Origin: Deinococcus sp. QL22
GTDB lineage: Bacteria > Deinococcota > Deinococci > Deinococcales > Deinococcaceae
Length of the DNA: 64,000 nt
Assembly (NCBI RefSeq): GCF_023370075.1
Contig: NZ_CP097149.1
Span: 1,725,001 to 1,789,000 of the forward strand
Reading direction: 5' to 3'
The notes below the pieces were generated by a model, which searched no databases, was not told the origin of the DNA, and saw only the letters and a program-made list of their open reading frames with translations. A program made the position numbers and the translations under genes. Position 1 is the stretch's first letter; every line of letters begins with the position of its first letter. This document shows positions 36,103 through 46,007 of the stretch, piece after piece.

Positions 36103-38058
36103 ATGCTAGGAGACGTGCTAAAGACGGACTTGGCGGCGCGGCTGAGGCCCGCTTTTGATGATGACCGCGATGCGGAAACCTTTCTGCTGCGGCTGGAACG
36201 CTACGGCGCTGACCTGGAGGGCAGTTTGCGGGCGGTGTACGGCGACGCCACCGACACGCTGATGGCCGAACTGTTGGAGGTGCTGATTCACGCGCACCAC
36301 ACCCGCGCCCCCGACCTGAAGCGGCTGGACGAGGCCCGCCTGCTGCGCCCCGACTGGTTGCAAGCGCCCGAAATGATCGGCTACGTGGCCTACACCGACC
36401 GCTTTGCCGGAACCCTGCGCGGCGTGCAGGAGCGGCTGGAGTACCTAGAAGGCTTGGGTGTCAAGTACCTGCACCTGATGCCGCTTCTCAAGCCCCGTGA
36501 GGGCGAGAACGACGGTGGCTACGCAGTGCAGGACTACCGCGCCGTGCGGCCCGACCTCGGTGACATGGACGACCTCTCGGCGTTGGCGTCCAAATTGCGT
36601 GGGCGCGGCATGAGCCTGGTGCTCGATCTGGTGCTGAACCACGTGGCCCGCGAACACGAGTGGGCCGAGAAAGCGCGGGCGGGCGACCCCATTTACCGCG
36701 ACTATTTTCACATCTACCCGGATCGCACCCAACCCGACGCCTACGAGCGCACGCTGCCTGAAGTGTTTCCCGACTTTGCCCCCGGTAACTTTACCTGGGA
36801 CGACGAGGCTGGAGAAGACGGTGCCGGGGGCTGGGTCTGGACAACTTTCAATGCCTACCAGTGGGATCTGAACTGGGGCAATCCGGCGGTGTTCCGCGAG
36901 TTCGCCGACCTGATCTTGCACCTTGCCAACCGGGGCGTAGAGGTGTTCCGGCTGGACGCCATCGCCTTTATGTGGAAGCGCCTCGGCACGGCCAGCCAGA
37001 ACCAGCCTGAAGTCCATCACCTGACGCGGGCGCTGCGGGCGGCCATCCGGATCGTGGCCCCGGCAGTGGCCTTCAAGGCCGAAGCCATCGTGGCCCCCGC
37101 CGACCTGATCCATTACCTCGGCACCGGGGGGCATCACGGCAAGGTCAGCGACATGGCCTACCAGAACAGCCTGATGGTGCAGATCTGGAGCAGCCTCGCC
37201 AGCCGCGATACCCGCCTGTTCGAGACGGCGTTGCTGGCCTTTCCGCCCAAACCCACCACCACCACCTGGGGCATGTACGTGCGCTGCCACGACGATATCG
37301 GCTGGGCCATCAGCGACGAGGATGCGGGGCGCGCGGGCCTCAGCGGGCCGGGCCACCGCCATTTTCTCAGCGACTTTTACAGCGGCGAGTATCCCGGCAG
37401 CTTTGCGCGGGGGCTGGTGTTTCAGCACAACCCCGCCACCGGAGACCGGCGAATCAGCGGCAGCGCGGCCAGTTTGGCGGGTCTGGAAGCCGCGCTGGAC
37501 GCAAGTAACGCCGAATGGACAGACCACGCGGTGCGGCGCTTGCTGCTGGCCCACGCCGTCACCCTCGGCTTCGGCGGCGTGCCCCTGCTGTATATGGGCG
37601 ACGAACTCGCGCTCCTGAACGACTACACCTTTGAGGCCGATCCTGCCCACGCGCCCGACAACCGCTGGGTTCACCGCCCCAAAATGGATTGGGCGCTGGC
37701 CGAAGCCGTACAGGACAATCCTTCTGCACCCGCAGCACGGGTCAACGCTGGAATCCGCGCCCTCATTGCCGCCCGCCAGCGCACGCCGCACCTGCACGCC
37801 AGCATCGAATCCCGCGCTGTGCCCAGCCCCGATCCCCGCGTGTTGCTCCTGCGCCGCGACCATCCGCTCGGCGTCATGCTGTGCGTCTACAATTTCAGTG
37901 AGCACGAGGTGGCTTTTCCCACCTACCTGCTGCGCGACCAGTTGGGCGAACACGCCACCGACGCCGTGGTGGGCACGCATTTCACGCTCCAGCGGGCCAC
38001 CACGCGCCTGTCTCCCTTCCGTGCCCTGTGGCTCACCCAATCGGAGGCTCCACGATGA
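36103..38058 (+). CDS. Amylosucrase (GH13 glucansucrase)
   Basis: 651 residues from [20 protein letters not shown], aligning from the first residue with the D. geothermalis amylosucrase as I recall it. Catalytic motifs: [17 protein letters not shown] (nucleophile Asp), [10 protein letters not shown] (acid/base Glu), [12 protein letters not shown] (transition-state Asp), [14 protein letters not shown]. Makes alpha-1,4-glucan and fructose from sucrose, EC 2.4.1.4. A TATGCT element overlaps this ATG, and GTG 36115 lies 7 nt downstream of it, so a leaderless start at 36115 is possible. Start of a two-gene unit. Confidence 0.94.
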   Translation: MLGDVLKTDLAARLRPAFDDDRDAETFLLRLERYGADLEGSLRAVYGDATDTLMAELLEVLIHAHHTRAPDLKRLDEARLLRPDWLQAPEMIGYVAYTDRFAGTLRGVQERLEYLEGLGVKYLHLMPLLKPREGENDGGYAVQDYRAVRPDLGDMDDLSALASKLRGRGMSLVLDLVLNHVAREHEWAEKARAGDPIYRDYFHIYPDRTQPDAYERTLPEVFPDFAPGNFTWDDEAGEDGAGGWVWTTFNAYQWDLNWGNPAVFREFADLILHLANRGVEVFRLDAIAFMWKRLGTASQNQPEVHHLTRALRAAIRIVAPAVAFKAEAIVAPADLIHYLGTGGHHGKVSDMAYQNSLMVQIWSSLASRDTRLFETALLAFPPKPTTTTWGMYVRCHDDIGWAISDEDAGRAGLSGPGHRHFLSDFYSGEYPGSFARGLVFQHNPATGDRRISGSAASLAGLEAALDASNAEWTDHAVRRLLLAHAVTLGFGGVPLLYMGDELALLNDYTFEADPAHAPDNRWVHRPKMDWALAEAVQDNPSAPAARVNAGIRALIAARQRTPHLHASIESRAVPSPDPRVLLLRRDHPLGVMLCVYNFSEHEVAFPTYLLRDQLGEHATDAVVGTHFTLQRATTRLSPFRALWLTQSEAPR

Positions 38059-38273
38059 CCGGCTCACCCCCACCCGGCAAAGCCAGAATTAAGATTCCTA
38101 CGGAGGCCCTGCTGAATGCCGCCCGAAGCGCTGCCGGAAAACTGGCCGACTTGAGCCGTGACCCACAGGTGCGCGAAGAGGCAGACAATGTGGCCCGCGC
38201 CATTGCCAAACTGCTTCAAGCCGTAAAAAACGCACCCAAAAACCGGGGCGGGGTAGGGGAGAAGAAAGGCTAG
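38055..38273 (+). CDS. Small hypothetical protein coupled to amylosucrase
   Basis: 72 residues from [23 protein letters not shown] overlaps the amylosucrase stop (ATGA). A single amphipathic helix region ([20 protein letters not shown], then [19 protein letters not shown]) and a basic end. No family recognised; perhaps a partner or stabiliser of the enzyme. Confidence 0.65.
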   Translation: MTGSPPPGKARIKIPTEALLNAARSAAGKLADLSRDPQVREEADNVARAIAKLLQAVKNAPKNRGGVGEKKG

Positions 38274-38342
38274 AGCGGGGGCAAAAAAGCGGGGGCAGAC
38301 GCATCGTGGGTCTGCCCCCTTGTTTGTCTGAATCTCTCCCTG

Positions 38343-40739
38343 CTACTTCACGGTGGCCCGGAAACACACGGTTCCTGTCTCGCCGCTTGCTGCCGTGCCT
38401 ACTTTGAAGGTCAGTCCGGTACCCAGCGTGCCGTCGTCGGTGTCTGCGGCATTGGTGGGATGTAGGTCATCAGGCGTCGGTGTCCGCGCGGGCGTCCGGG
38501 TAAATCTGATGTTGCTGCCCGGAACATAGGCGGCGATGACCCGGATTTCGGTGGTACTGGGCAGAATATCGGCAAGGGTCAGGTTGGGCAAAGGGGCGCT
38601 GCCGGAGTTGGTGTAAGTGACGCAGTATTCCAGCGTATCGCCCGGTTTGCCCGTGCTGGTGGTGCTTATGCTGCCGCCCGCCGTCAGGTTCTGCACGCTC
38701 TTGCTAAGGCTCAGGTTCACGGTGTCGGTGGTGGCGACGGCAGAGTTGGTCAGGGGATCAGGATCGGTGCGCGTGCTGGGGGCTGTGGCTGTGGCGGTAT
38801 TCACGAGTTGGCCGCCGCTGGCTGCCGTGCCGCTGAGTGTGATGATCAGTTTTCCTAGCGCCGGAAAAGTCGGAATGGTGGTGCCTGACTGCAACGTGCC
38901 GGCAGTCAGGCCCGCCGGACAGGTGGCGTTGCCGCTGGACGTGCAGAGGATGGCGCTGGCCGTAAATTCAGGAATGGCAGCGTCTTGCAGGGCTGCGCCG
39001 TCGGCATCGGCTGGGCCAGCATTGGTCACGGTGATGGTGTAACTGAACGCCGCGCCGCCGCGCACTACCGCAGGGGCAGTTTTGGTGATTCGCACGTCGG
39101 CGCTTCCGTTGACAGTGGTGCTGACCTGCGAGTCGGAGTTGGTGCCGTCGTTGTTGGCGCTGTTGGGATCAGATACAGGGCTGCTGGCGCGGGAGCCGTT
39201 GACCAGAGTGACTGCCGTATTGGGCGCACGGACGACTACCGTGTAGTTTTGGGCCGCGCCACTGGCAAGCAGGGGCAAAGTCCACACGATGCTACTCCCC
39301 GTTTGCGTGCCGCCGCCTGTATTTTGCACGGTGATGCCGCTGGGCAACAGGTCGGTGACCGTCACAGAAGTGGCGGGACTCGGCCCCGCATTCAGCACGC
39401 TGATGGTGTAGGTCATGTCGCCGTTCGGCAGTACCGTTGCAGGCCCAGTTTTGCTGACTTGCAGGTCGGCCAGCGGAATGATGGTGGTACTGGCGGTACT
39501 GGAATTGTTGCCCGGTATAGCATCGCTGCCCACACTACTGACGGCGGCCGTGTTGAGGAGGGTGCCTGTGGCAGGCGTCAGCACGGTCACGGTGTAGGTC
39601 AGGTTGCTGTTTGGCCCCGTTACGTCCAGGCCCGGAGCCGTCCAGGTCACGGTGCCGTTGAGTGCGTTGTACACGCCGCCCCCGGTGTTGCTGACATAGG
39701 TGCTGTTGGTGGGCAGCGTATCGGTGACGGTCAGACTTTCGGCGGTGCTGGGGCCAAAATTGGCGACCCGCAGCATATACGTCAGATTGGCAAGCGGGCC
39801 GTAATTGGCCGCGCCCGTTTTGATGATTTCCAGATTGGCGCGGGGGGTGACAGTCAGGGTAGAGGTGGATGCATTGTTGGCTGAATTGCTTTCGGTGGTG
39901 CTGGTGGTCACATTGCCTGTATTCACGACGCTGCCGTTGAGGGGCGGAGTGACCGTGACGGTGCGGCTGACCGGCGTTCCTACATTTACTGCCCCCACAG
40001 TCCAGGTCACGGTGCGGGTGCTGGCGTCGTACACGCCGCCCCCGGTAGTACTGACGTAGGTCACGTTGCTGGGCAGCGGGTCGCTGATGGTGACGCCCGC
40101 CGCGTTGCTGGGGCCAGCAGTAAAGGCCGTCAGGGTATACACGATGTTCGTACCCGCTGTGACTGCCGTGCCAGTCGGGGTTTTGGTCAGTTGTATGTCG
40201 GTCAGGCTGCTCACAGGTACGGTGACGCTACTGCTGTTGTTGGTGTTGGCCGAATCTCCGCCGCCCGAGATGGAGGCCGAGTTGGCCACTGTGGCTCCGG
40301 CACTTTGCCCCGTCAGCACGGTCAGCGTAATCGGGTTGCCACTTGCCCCCGCCGCGATAGCAGTCGTGCTGGTGCAAGTCACGTTCTGTCCGGCAGCACC
40401 GCAAGTCCAGCCGATACCTGTGCCACTCACAAAAGTCAGGTTGGCGTCCAGTGGGTCTGTCAGGGTGATCGTGCCTGTGGTGGCCTGCAACCCAATATTG
40501 CGCGGCAGCAGAGTAAATGTGCCGTTCTGCCCACGAATCAGGGGTGTGCCCGTTTTTTGCACCATCACATCTGGGCCGTTGGTGGGCTGCACGCTGGTGG
40601 TCACGGCGCTGGTATTGTTTCCCCCCACCAAATCGGCCTTGGTGCTGGTGAAGCTGGCCGTATTCACACTGTTGCCTGCCGTGCCGCGTACCTTCAACAC
40701 CACGGTACGGGTCACACTTTGTCCGTTGGCAAGCGTCAC
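38343..40739 (-). CDS. DUF11-repeat surface protein, part after the amber codon
   Basis: 798 residues if read from GTG 40739, but in frame with the preceding part and separated from it only by one TAG and two codons. It contains about six tandem DUF11 domains, each with the pattern 'nGPs.a..vtvtD.lp..' (for example NFGPSTAESLTVTDTLPTNS, NAGPSPATSVTVTDLLPSGI, NAGPADADGAALQDAAIPEF). The end, GETGTVCFRATVK, is also typical of such chains. No ribosome binding site of note precedes the GTG, so this part is probably untranslated or reached by readthrough. Confidence 0.8.
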   Translation of the reverse strand: MTLANGQSVTRTVVLKVRGTAGNSVNTASFTSTKADLVGGNNTSAVTTSVQPTNGPDVMVQKTGTPLIRGQNGTFTLLPRNIGLQATTGTITLTDPLDANLTFVSGTGIGWTCGAAGQNVTCTSTTAIAAGASGNPITLTVLTGQSAGATVANSASISGGGDSANTNNSSSVTVPVSSLTDIQLTKTPTGTAVTAGTNIVYTLTAFTAGPSNAAGVTISDPLPSNVTYVSTTGGGVYDASTRTVTWTVGAVNVGTPVSRTVTVTPPLNGSVVNTGNVTTSTTESNSANNASTSTLTVTPRANLEIIKTGAANYGPLANLTYMLRVANFGPSTAESLTVTDTLPTNSTYVSNTGGGVYNALNGTVTWTAPGLDVTGPNSNLTYTVTVLTPATGTLLNTAAVSSVGSDAIPGNNSSTASTTIIPLADLQVSKTGPATVLPNGDMTYTISVLNAGPSPATSVTVTDLLPSGITVQNTGGGTQTGSSIVWTLPLLASGAAQNYTVVVRAPNTAVTLVNGSRASSPVSDPNSANNDGTNSDSQVSTTVNGSADVRITKTAPAVVRGGAAFSYTITVTNAGPADADGAALQDAAIPEFTASAILCTSSGNATCPAGLTAGTLQSGTTIPTFPALGKLIITLSGTAASGGQLVNTATATAPSTRTDPDPLTNSAVATTDTVNLSLSKSVQNLTAGGSISTTSTGKPGDTLEYCVTYTNSGSAPLPNLTLADILPSTTEIRVIAAYVPGSNIRFTRTPARTPTPDDLHPTNAADTDDGTLGTGLTFKVGTAASGETGTVCFRATVK

Positions 40740-40745
40740 GGGAGG

Positions 40746-42830
40746 CTAGGTGACTGCGCCTCCCGGAGCTGTTCCGCCGTCGCTGGCACTCACAAACGTG
40801 GAGTTGCTGAAGGTGTCGCGGCGCGTAACAGTGGCGCTGGCTGGGCCGTTGTTGGTGAACACCAGCGTATAGGTCATATCTGAGAGTGGTGCGGCAGCCA
40901 TAAAACCCGTTTTGACCACGCCTATATCGGCCACATCTATCGGCGCGACATTGGTGGCCGTGTTGTTGCTGAGGTTGGGGTCGGTGGTGTCGTTGCCGCG
41001 TGCAGCACTGGCGGTGTTGCTGATGGTGCCACTGGCGTAAGTGCTGCTCAGGGTGCCTGAAACAGTAAACGTGGCGCTGCTGCTCGGCGGCAAATTCAAG
41101 ATGGTGTCGATGGTGTTGCCGCTGCCACTCGCCAGAGCGCAGACGGCGGCTCCTGTCGGCGTACACGTCCAAGTGACGCCAGTAACCGCAGCGGGCACGT
41201 TGTCGGTCACTCTGACGCCGTTGGCCCGCGCCAGCGTGGAAGCGTTGGTAACGGTGACGGTGTAGGTTACGGGTTGCCCCGGCACCAGCACGGCTGGACT
41301 GTGGGTTTTGGTGATAGACACATCGGCTAGACCGGGGGTCGCCAAATTTTGAAACAGGGGCCGCCCGGATGGATACAGCGCCCAAGTGTCGATGCCCCGG
41401 TTGTCGCCGTAATTGCCGGGGTAACGGTGTGCCCCGCCCACGCTGCTGGTGCCCTGGGTGCCCAGCGGTATGCTTCCAGAAACAGCCGGACTCAGCGATG
41501 TATCGTCCCAATACACAGTGTATTTGTTGGCATCCGAGAAGGTCAGGCGTTCGATGATCAGGCCGTTTAAATTGGTTTCGCCGTCTATATACGGGAAATG
41601 CACGTCTCCGGCGGCAAGTTCGGCCCGCACGCGAATGGTCGCTGCCGTGGAAGCGGCCACACCCTGTGCATCTTTGCCGTCCCAAGTCAGGGTATTCGTG
41701 CCAATTTCTGCCGTGCCAAACAGCACCCGGTCTTTGGCGTTCCCGTAAATTCCGTCGTTGTTCAGGTCGAGGGCAAACAGCACCGTGCCCGCGCCGAGGG
41801 CATTGTAAGAGAACGTGCCGCCTGTGCCGGGGGCAAACTGGCCGGGAGTTCCATCCTGTCCCGTGAAGGTCACATTATTGATATCGGCGGGGAGGGCAGT
41901 TGGGGGATGAAGCCAAATGCTGCCGCCCGGTGCCGCCGCTGTGGTGGGCAAACTGGGATTGGGCGGATTGAAAAAAATCTTATGAAACGAATTGAGGTCG
42001 GTGACGTTTTCATTGCCCACCTTGTAGCCTGCGGGAATGGTCGCGCCGTTATCGGCCAGTTGTAACGATTGAAAAGTAGGCTTGCCATTCAGGGTGAACC
42101 CGCTGCGGTTGGCGACGAGAATGAAGCCGTATGGGTCTACACCGTTGAAATCCACCCGGTACTGGTAGCCGTCCCGCGTTTGTACATACACGTTGCTGCT
42201 CAGGGATTGGCCGCTGTTGCCCATATTGACCGATAGATACGGCGTAAAGACCCGTCCGGCAAAGGCGACGGCCCCATTTTTCACGGTCACGTCCCATGTG
42301 GTTATGGTGTTACCGGGAACAGCTGCTGTGATCTCGGCAGTCGCGGGCTGCGGCGTCGGGTTGCTGCCAGTCGCTCCATGAAATTCGATGAGGTACACGC
42401 CCGTTTCTGTGGCGGTGACCACGCACGGGGTGTAGCCGCCCACGTTCGGCAGCGGCCCGGCAAGTTCTTTGGCTGTGGTATTGATCAGGCCATATCCGCC
42501 AGCCAGGACATCGCACACGCCCGCCTGTGCCCCCGATGGACTGCTGTACACGATGTCTTTGCTGTCACTGCTGTTGCTGACGCTCGATCCCAAATTAATC
42601 GTTTCGCCTGCTTGGGCATACACCAAGATTCGGGTGCGCCGTGCCAAATCAACCCCCAGAGATGCGGTTGGATTCCATTCCAAAAATACGCGGCCACCAC
42701 CGCTGCTGTTCAGTTCTTTGCTGCCCTCGGCGTGGGCGGCGGGAGAGGCGAGAAGCAGACTGCACAGGGCCAGCACCGTACAGAGGAACACAGAGCAGAA
42801 GCGGCGCACCACAGGGGAGAAAAGGGTCAA
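40746..42830 (-). CDS. DUF11-repeat surface protein, N-terminal part ending at an amber codon
   Basis: 694 residues from TTG 42830, which has GGAG 8 nt upstream (the frame is open to 42,941). Signal peptide RRFCSVFLCTVLALCSLLLA ending SPAAHA, then a 400-residue beta-rich region with calcium-type loops (ALDLNNDGIYGNAKDRVLFG) and the first DUF11 domains (TKTHSPAVLVPGQPVTYTVT, TKTGFMAAAPLSDMTYTLVF). The reading frame stops at TAG (40748-40746), at a position where this repeat usually has Trp (GGAVT-stop-PPVTLANGQ). The intact protein would be about 1,495 residues and cell-surface located. Confidence 0.82.
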   Translation of the reverse strand: MTLFSPVVRRFCSVFLCTVLALCSLLLASPAAHAEGSKELNSSGGGRVFLEWNPTASLGVDLARRTRILVYAQAGETINLGSSVSNSSDSKDIVYSSPSGAQAGVCDVLAGGYGLINTTAKELAGPLPNVGGYTPCVVTATETGVYLIEFHGATGSNPTPQPATAEITAAVPGNTITTWDVTVKNGAVAFAGRVFTPYLSVNMGNSGQSLSSNVYVQTRDGYQYRVDFNGVDPYGFILVANRSGFTLNGKPTFQSLQLADNGATIPAGYKVGNENVTDLNSFHKIFFNPPNPSLPTTAAAPGGSIWLHPPTALPADINNVTFTGQDGTPGQFAPGTGGTFSYNALGAGTVLFALDLNNDGIYGNAKDRVLFGTAEIGTNTLTWDGKDAQGVAASTAATIRVRAELAAGDVHFPYIDGETNLNGLIIERLTFSDANKYTVYWDDTSLSPAVSGSIPLGTQGTSSVGGAHRYPGNYGDNRGIDTWALYPSGRPLFQNLATPGLADVSITKTHSPAVLVPGQPVTYTVTVTNASTLARANGVRVTDNVPAAVTGVTWTCTPTGAAVCALASGSGNTIDTILNLPPSSSATFTVSGTLSSTYASGTISNTASAARGNDTTDPNLSNNTATNVAPIDVADIGVVKTGFMAAAPLSDMTYTLVFTNNGPASATVTRRDTFSNSTFVSASDGGTAPGGAVT

Positions 42831-43452
42831 CTTACACTCCAGAAAGTCAAAATCGAGAAGATTGAGCTGATGGCTGAGGGGTCTAACATCTGCGTATATA
42901 TATTGATGATGGACAATACGCGAAGTTAGATGTGTACGCATCAGTAAGACGGATCATATTTTGGTGCCATACGGTCTTATGATATTTACCTGTATTTTTG
43001 TCATGTTATCTAACACCTGATTGGGGGTATGGATAGTGACCGGTAAGTCGGTGAAATGTGAAATATAGGCCGTAAGCTCGACTGTGCCGCCTCTGTTGAT
43101 TGGGTGTACAGACTGCGAACCCTGATCACCCGCCGCGCAGTGCTTGATTTGAGGTGTATAAATTGTCACAAAAACCTGACAAATCACGATGCAAATGACT
43201 TGTAAGTCAAAACCATCGCAATGAAACTGCGCCAACAAGCAGGTCAATAAGAAGGCCGCCGGGAAGCGATTTCCAAGCGGCCTTCAGACTCATACCAAAT
43301 TGCGATAATTCGCGAGGATCATCCGATCGGACTGGAACGGCTGCGAAGCAGAGCGAGTGGGAACAAGTACGGGCTGGCGGCGAGGGAAGAACATCCGGTG
43401 TCGGTACGGATGTTCGGGAATCAAAGCAAGTCCGTATCAGAACTAAAAAGCT
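42831..43452. other. AT-richer intergenic region with several palindromes
   Basis: No supported gene; a minus-strand frame at 43,247-42,954 lacks a start signal. Palindromes: TTGTCA-N8-TGACAA (43163-43182), TGACTT-GT-AAGTCA (43196-43209), and a hairpin GAAGGCCGC / GCGGCCTTC near 43,250-43,288. The first two could be operators for the surface-protein gene that starts at 42,830. Confidence 0.45.
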
Positions 43453-44163
43453 CTAGCGTTTGCGCCGTCCCAGCAGGAACCAGCCCGCCGCCGCCGCCAA
43501 AAAGCCGACGCCCACATATGCCCAGATGTTCGGCCCGGCGGGTTGCGTGATAGGTACTGGCGTGTCGTAGGTCAGGCCGCTGAGTTCGCCGCCTGTTTGT
43601 ACGTTGTTGACCACCACGTTCGTCGCGCCCGCGTTGGCAATGCTGCTGACCGCCGTATAGATCAGCGCGTATTTGAAGATGTCTGCGCCGATGCCCCGGC
43701 TCTTGTAATAGCTTTGCGGGTACGGGTAATAGCGCCCATTTTGCAGCTGATACGGATACTTGCTGCTTTTGGCGGCGCTGTACGTGATGGCGCTGCGGGG
43801 CACGCCCGCCGGAAGCTTGACGCTCTTCCAGCCGTTCAGTTGTGTGGCAGTGACTTTGGGGATTGCTGCGGTATTGGGCGTGCGCGTAGGTGTAGCAGTC
43901 GTACTGCGCTGCGTGGGGGCCGGAGTGCGCGTGGCCGGAGCCGGGGCACGGTACTGGGGCGCAGTGTTCTGTGGGGCTGTGTTTTGGGGAGCGCGGTACT
44001 GCGGGGCAGGTGCCCGGTACTGTGGCGTGGGGGCACGGTAGGTGCTGCCCGTGCTGCGGCTGCCGCCAAAGCCGCCCCCAGAACGGCGGGCAGCGTCGGC
44101 CACGCCGGAAGCCAGCGTCAGCGTGACTAAGAGGGCAGAAAAGACAAACCGGGAAGACTTCAT
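43453..44163 (-). CDS. Secreted protein with Gln/Tyr/Pro repeats and C-terminal membrane anchor
   Basis: 236 residues. Signal peptide FVFSALLVTLTLASGVADAA, then a low-complexity region of repeated QYRAPAP and NTAPQ units (about residues 45-75) and TPAPTQRSTTATPTRTP. A folded part follows with GWKSVKLPAGVPRSAITYSA and YPYPQSYYKSRGIGADIFKY. The end, IWAYVGVGFLAAAAGWFLLG with RRKR, looks like the membrane-plus-basic-tail of sorted surface proteins, but there is no LPXTG. Probably an envelope protein; no family recognised. Confidence 0.75.
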   Translation of the reverse strand: MKSSRFVFSALLVTLTLASGVADAARRSGGGFGGSRSTGSTYRAPTPQYRAPAPQYRAPQNTAPQNTAPQYRAPAPATRTPAPTQRSTTATPTRTPNTAAIPKVTATQLNGWKSVKLPAGVPRSAITYSAAKSSKYPYQLQNGRYYPYPQSYYKSRGIGADIFKYALIYTAVSSIANAGATNVVVNNVQTGGELSGLTYDTPVPITQPAGPNIWAYVGVGFLAAAAGWFLLGRRKR

Positions 44164-44317
44164 ATGCTTTAAATACGGTTGATTTGGCCAAGAAGTTCCT
44201 GGATTCGCGGTGTTTGTAGGCCAGATGAAGGCGCGGTGTTCTTCTATTCTGTTCTATGCTGTGCCCGACTAGACCGCCCCTGCCCACGTACAGGCGGCGC
44301 GGCGTACACTGCCCGGC

Positions 44318-44371
44318 ATGAAGTTTTTTCTTGCAGCGTTTTTTTATTGGTTCGGGAATCGCCGGGCCTAG
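44318..44371 (+). CDS. Aromatic leader peptide of the DAHP synthase gene
   Basis: Seventeen codons: MKFFLAAFFYWFGNRRA. Five Phe, one Tyr and one Trp within 12 residues is far more than chance and covers exactly the three end products of the pathway. Located 102 bp before the DAHP synthase start and followed by a terminator, it has the layout of a pheA/trp-type attenuation leader: ribosome stalling at aromatic codons under amino-acid shortage would expose the 3' end of the leader. No strong ribosome binding site is visible upstream, so it may be leaderless. Confidence 0.75.
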   Translation: MKFFLAAFFYWFGNRRA

Positions 44372-44393
44372 CGTTGCATTGAGTTTTTCCCAG

Positions 44394-44431
44394 ACCGCCC
44401 GGTCAAGCCAAGAGCTTCCGGGCGGTTTTTT
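44394..44431 (+). terminator. Attenuator terminator before the DAHP synthase gene
   Basis: Perfect 9-bp stem ACCGCCCGG (44394-44402) / CCGGGCGGT (44418-44426) followed by TTTTTTC. The sequence CCGGGC at the end of the leader peptide (44362-44367) can pair with GCCCGG of the 5' arm (44397-44402), giving a mutually exclusive antiterminator. Confidence 0.85.
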
Positions 44432-44473
44432 CTACCCTATCCCTGCTTCCCCAACACTGCCTGAGGAGAACAT

Positions 44474-45559
44474 ATGACACCGACAATCCCTGCCCCAGAA
44501 CTTTCCCCGCAGCCCATCATCGAAGCGGGCCGTACCGAAAACCTGAACGTCACGGGCTTTACACCCCTCCTGACGCCCCGCGCCCTCAAAGCCGCCTTGC
44601 CGCTGAGTGCCGAAGCCGAGCGTGTGGTGCTGGCAGGCCGCCGCGCTGCACAGGATATTTTGCATGGCCGCGATGACCGCTTGCTGGTGGTTGTCGGCCC
44701 CTGTTCCGTCCACGATTTTGATGAGGCGCTGGCCTACGCCCACAAATTGGCCGCCCTGCGCGAGCGCGTGAAAGACCGCCTGGAAGTGCAGATGCGCGTG
44801 TACGTCGACAAGCCCCGGACGACGGTGGGTTGGCGCGGCTACCTGATGGATCCCGATATGACGGGCACCAACGACATCAATAAAGGGCTGCACCTCACCC
44901 GCGACCTGATGATCCGGGTCTCGGAGTTGGGCCTGCCCGTCGCCACCGAACTGCTCGATCCCTTTGCGCCGCAGTACCTCTTTGACGCGGTGGCGTGGGC
45001 CTGCCTCGGCGCACGCACCACCGAATCCCAGACGCACCGGGTCATGGCGAGCGCGGTCAGCGCCCCGATGGGATTCAAGAACGGCACGGGCGGCGGCCTG
45101 AAATTGGCCGTGGACGCCATCGTGGCCGCGCAGAATCCGCACGCCTTCTTTACCGTGGACGACGACGGGCAGGCCTGTATCGTGCATACGCGGGGCAACC
45201 CCGACGGCCACGTGATTTTGCGTGGCGGGCGCGGCGGCCCCAACTACGCGCCGCAATTTGTAAAGGAAGCCGAGGCACTGATGCGGGCCGCAGGGCTGGA
45301 ACCCGCCGTGATGGTGGACTGTTCTCATGCCAACAGCGGCTCCGATCATACCCGTCAGAGCCTCGTGTGGCGCGACGTCTTGCAGCAGCGCCGCGCTGGA
45401 CAGACGGCCATTCGCGGCCTGATGATCGAGAGCAACATCAACCCCGGCAAGCAGAATATTCCCGCCGACCTGTCTGCCCTCAAACCCGGCGTCAGCGTCA
45501 CCGACGCCTGCATCGGCTGGGCCGAAACCGAAGCGCTGTTGCTGGAAGCACACGCCTAA
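44474..45559 (+). CDS. 3-deoxy-7-phosphoheptulonate synthase (DAHP synthase, type I)
   Basis: 361 residues, AroF/G/H length. [60 protein letters not shown] and [20 protein letters not shown] carry the PEP-binding Arg/Lys and metal-binding Cys/His residues. Catalyses the first step of the shikimate pathway (PEP + erythrose-4-phosphate). ATG is preceded by GAGGAG. Transcription passes through an aromatic leader peptide and terminator, so it is probably regulated by attenuation in addition to feedback inhibition. Confidence 0.95.
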   Translation: MTPTIPAPELSPQPIIEAGRTENLNVTGFTPLLTPRALKAALPLSAEAERVVLAGRRAAQDILHGRDDRLLVVVGPCSVHDFDEALAYAHKLAALRERVKDRLEVQMRVYVDKPRTTVGWRGYLMDPDMTGTNDINKGLHLTRDLMIRVSELGLPVATELLDPFAPQYLFDAVAWACLGARTTESQTHRVMASAVSAPMGFKNGTGGGLKLAVDAIVAAQNPHAFFTVDDDGQACIVHTRGNPDGHVILRGGRGGPNYAPQFVKEAEALMRAAGLEPAVMVDCSHANSGSDHTRQSLVWRDVLQQRRAGQTAIRGLMIESNINPGKQNIPADLSALKPGVSVTDACIGWAETEALLLEAHA

Positions 45560-45580
45560 CGCTGCGTTTGACCCCCCAGT

Positions 45581-45700
45581 TTTCTTCGCAGTCAGCCCCC
45601 CTCCCTGCGGGCTGTGCCAGTCAGGAGGGAGTGCAAAAGCTGTTAAGTCCCCACCTCTCAGGGGGGCGTTGCGCCAGCAACGGGGGGTTCACCTTCCAAC
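45581..45700 (+). repeat. Interspersed repeat, family A, copy 2
   Basis: Blocks ACCCCCCAGT, GGGAGTGCAAAAGCTGTTA, AGTCCCCACCTCTCAGGGG and GGTTCACCTTCCAAC. Best match to copy 1 at 35,205. Located in the 3' flank of the DAHP synthase gene. Confidence 0.7.
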
Positions 45701-45782
45701 CCCACCTCCCGAACCTACCAACTTCCTTCATTCGGGCAGCATTCCCACCTTCCCCCGCCGCGCCAGCCGTCATATTGGCCCT

Positions 45783-46007
45783 ATGGCAAGGCGCACGAAC
45801 GGAGAAAAAACAGCCGAGAAGACAATGGGTGGGGGCCGCAAACCCAGCGAACGGGCTTCTAAAATTTGTGTGGCGTGCGGGCTGCCGTTCAGTTGGCGCA
45901 AAAAGTGGGAGCGCGACTGGGAGGGCGTCAAATACTGCTCGGATCGCTGCCGCACGGCGGGGAAAAGTGTTGTTGGGCAAGGCACAGGTGCGGGGGCCAA
46001 AGCATGA
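45783..46007 (+). CDS. DUF2256 small zinc-finger protein
   Basis: 74 residues from ATG 45783, 6 nt after a CATATT element (leaderless). The motif [20 protein letters not shown] then VKYCSDRCR carries two CxxC pairs for one zinc and the WRKKW core that defines DUF2256. Such genes are often next to photolyases/cryptochromes; here the partner is uvsE, whose ATG overlaps this stop. Suggests a helper role in DNA repair, inferred from context only. Confidence 0.88.
   Translation: MARRTNGEKTAEKTMGGGRKPSERASKICVACGLPFSWRKKWERDWEGVKYCSDRCRTAGKSVVGQGTGAGAKA

Noticed and set aside
40739..42830. Alternative genetic code with TAG as sense codon
   Set aside because: TAG ends normal genes here (for example uvsE, AIM24 and the penicillin acylase homologue), so the two in-frame TAG codons are better seen as mutations or sequencing errors.
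43300..43440. Further member of repeat family A or B
   Set aside because: Shares only GCGAAGCAGAGCGAGTGGGA-like bits with 47,540-47,580; too short to group reliably.
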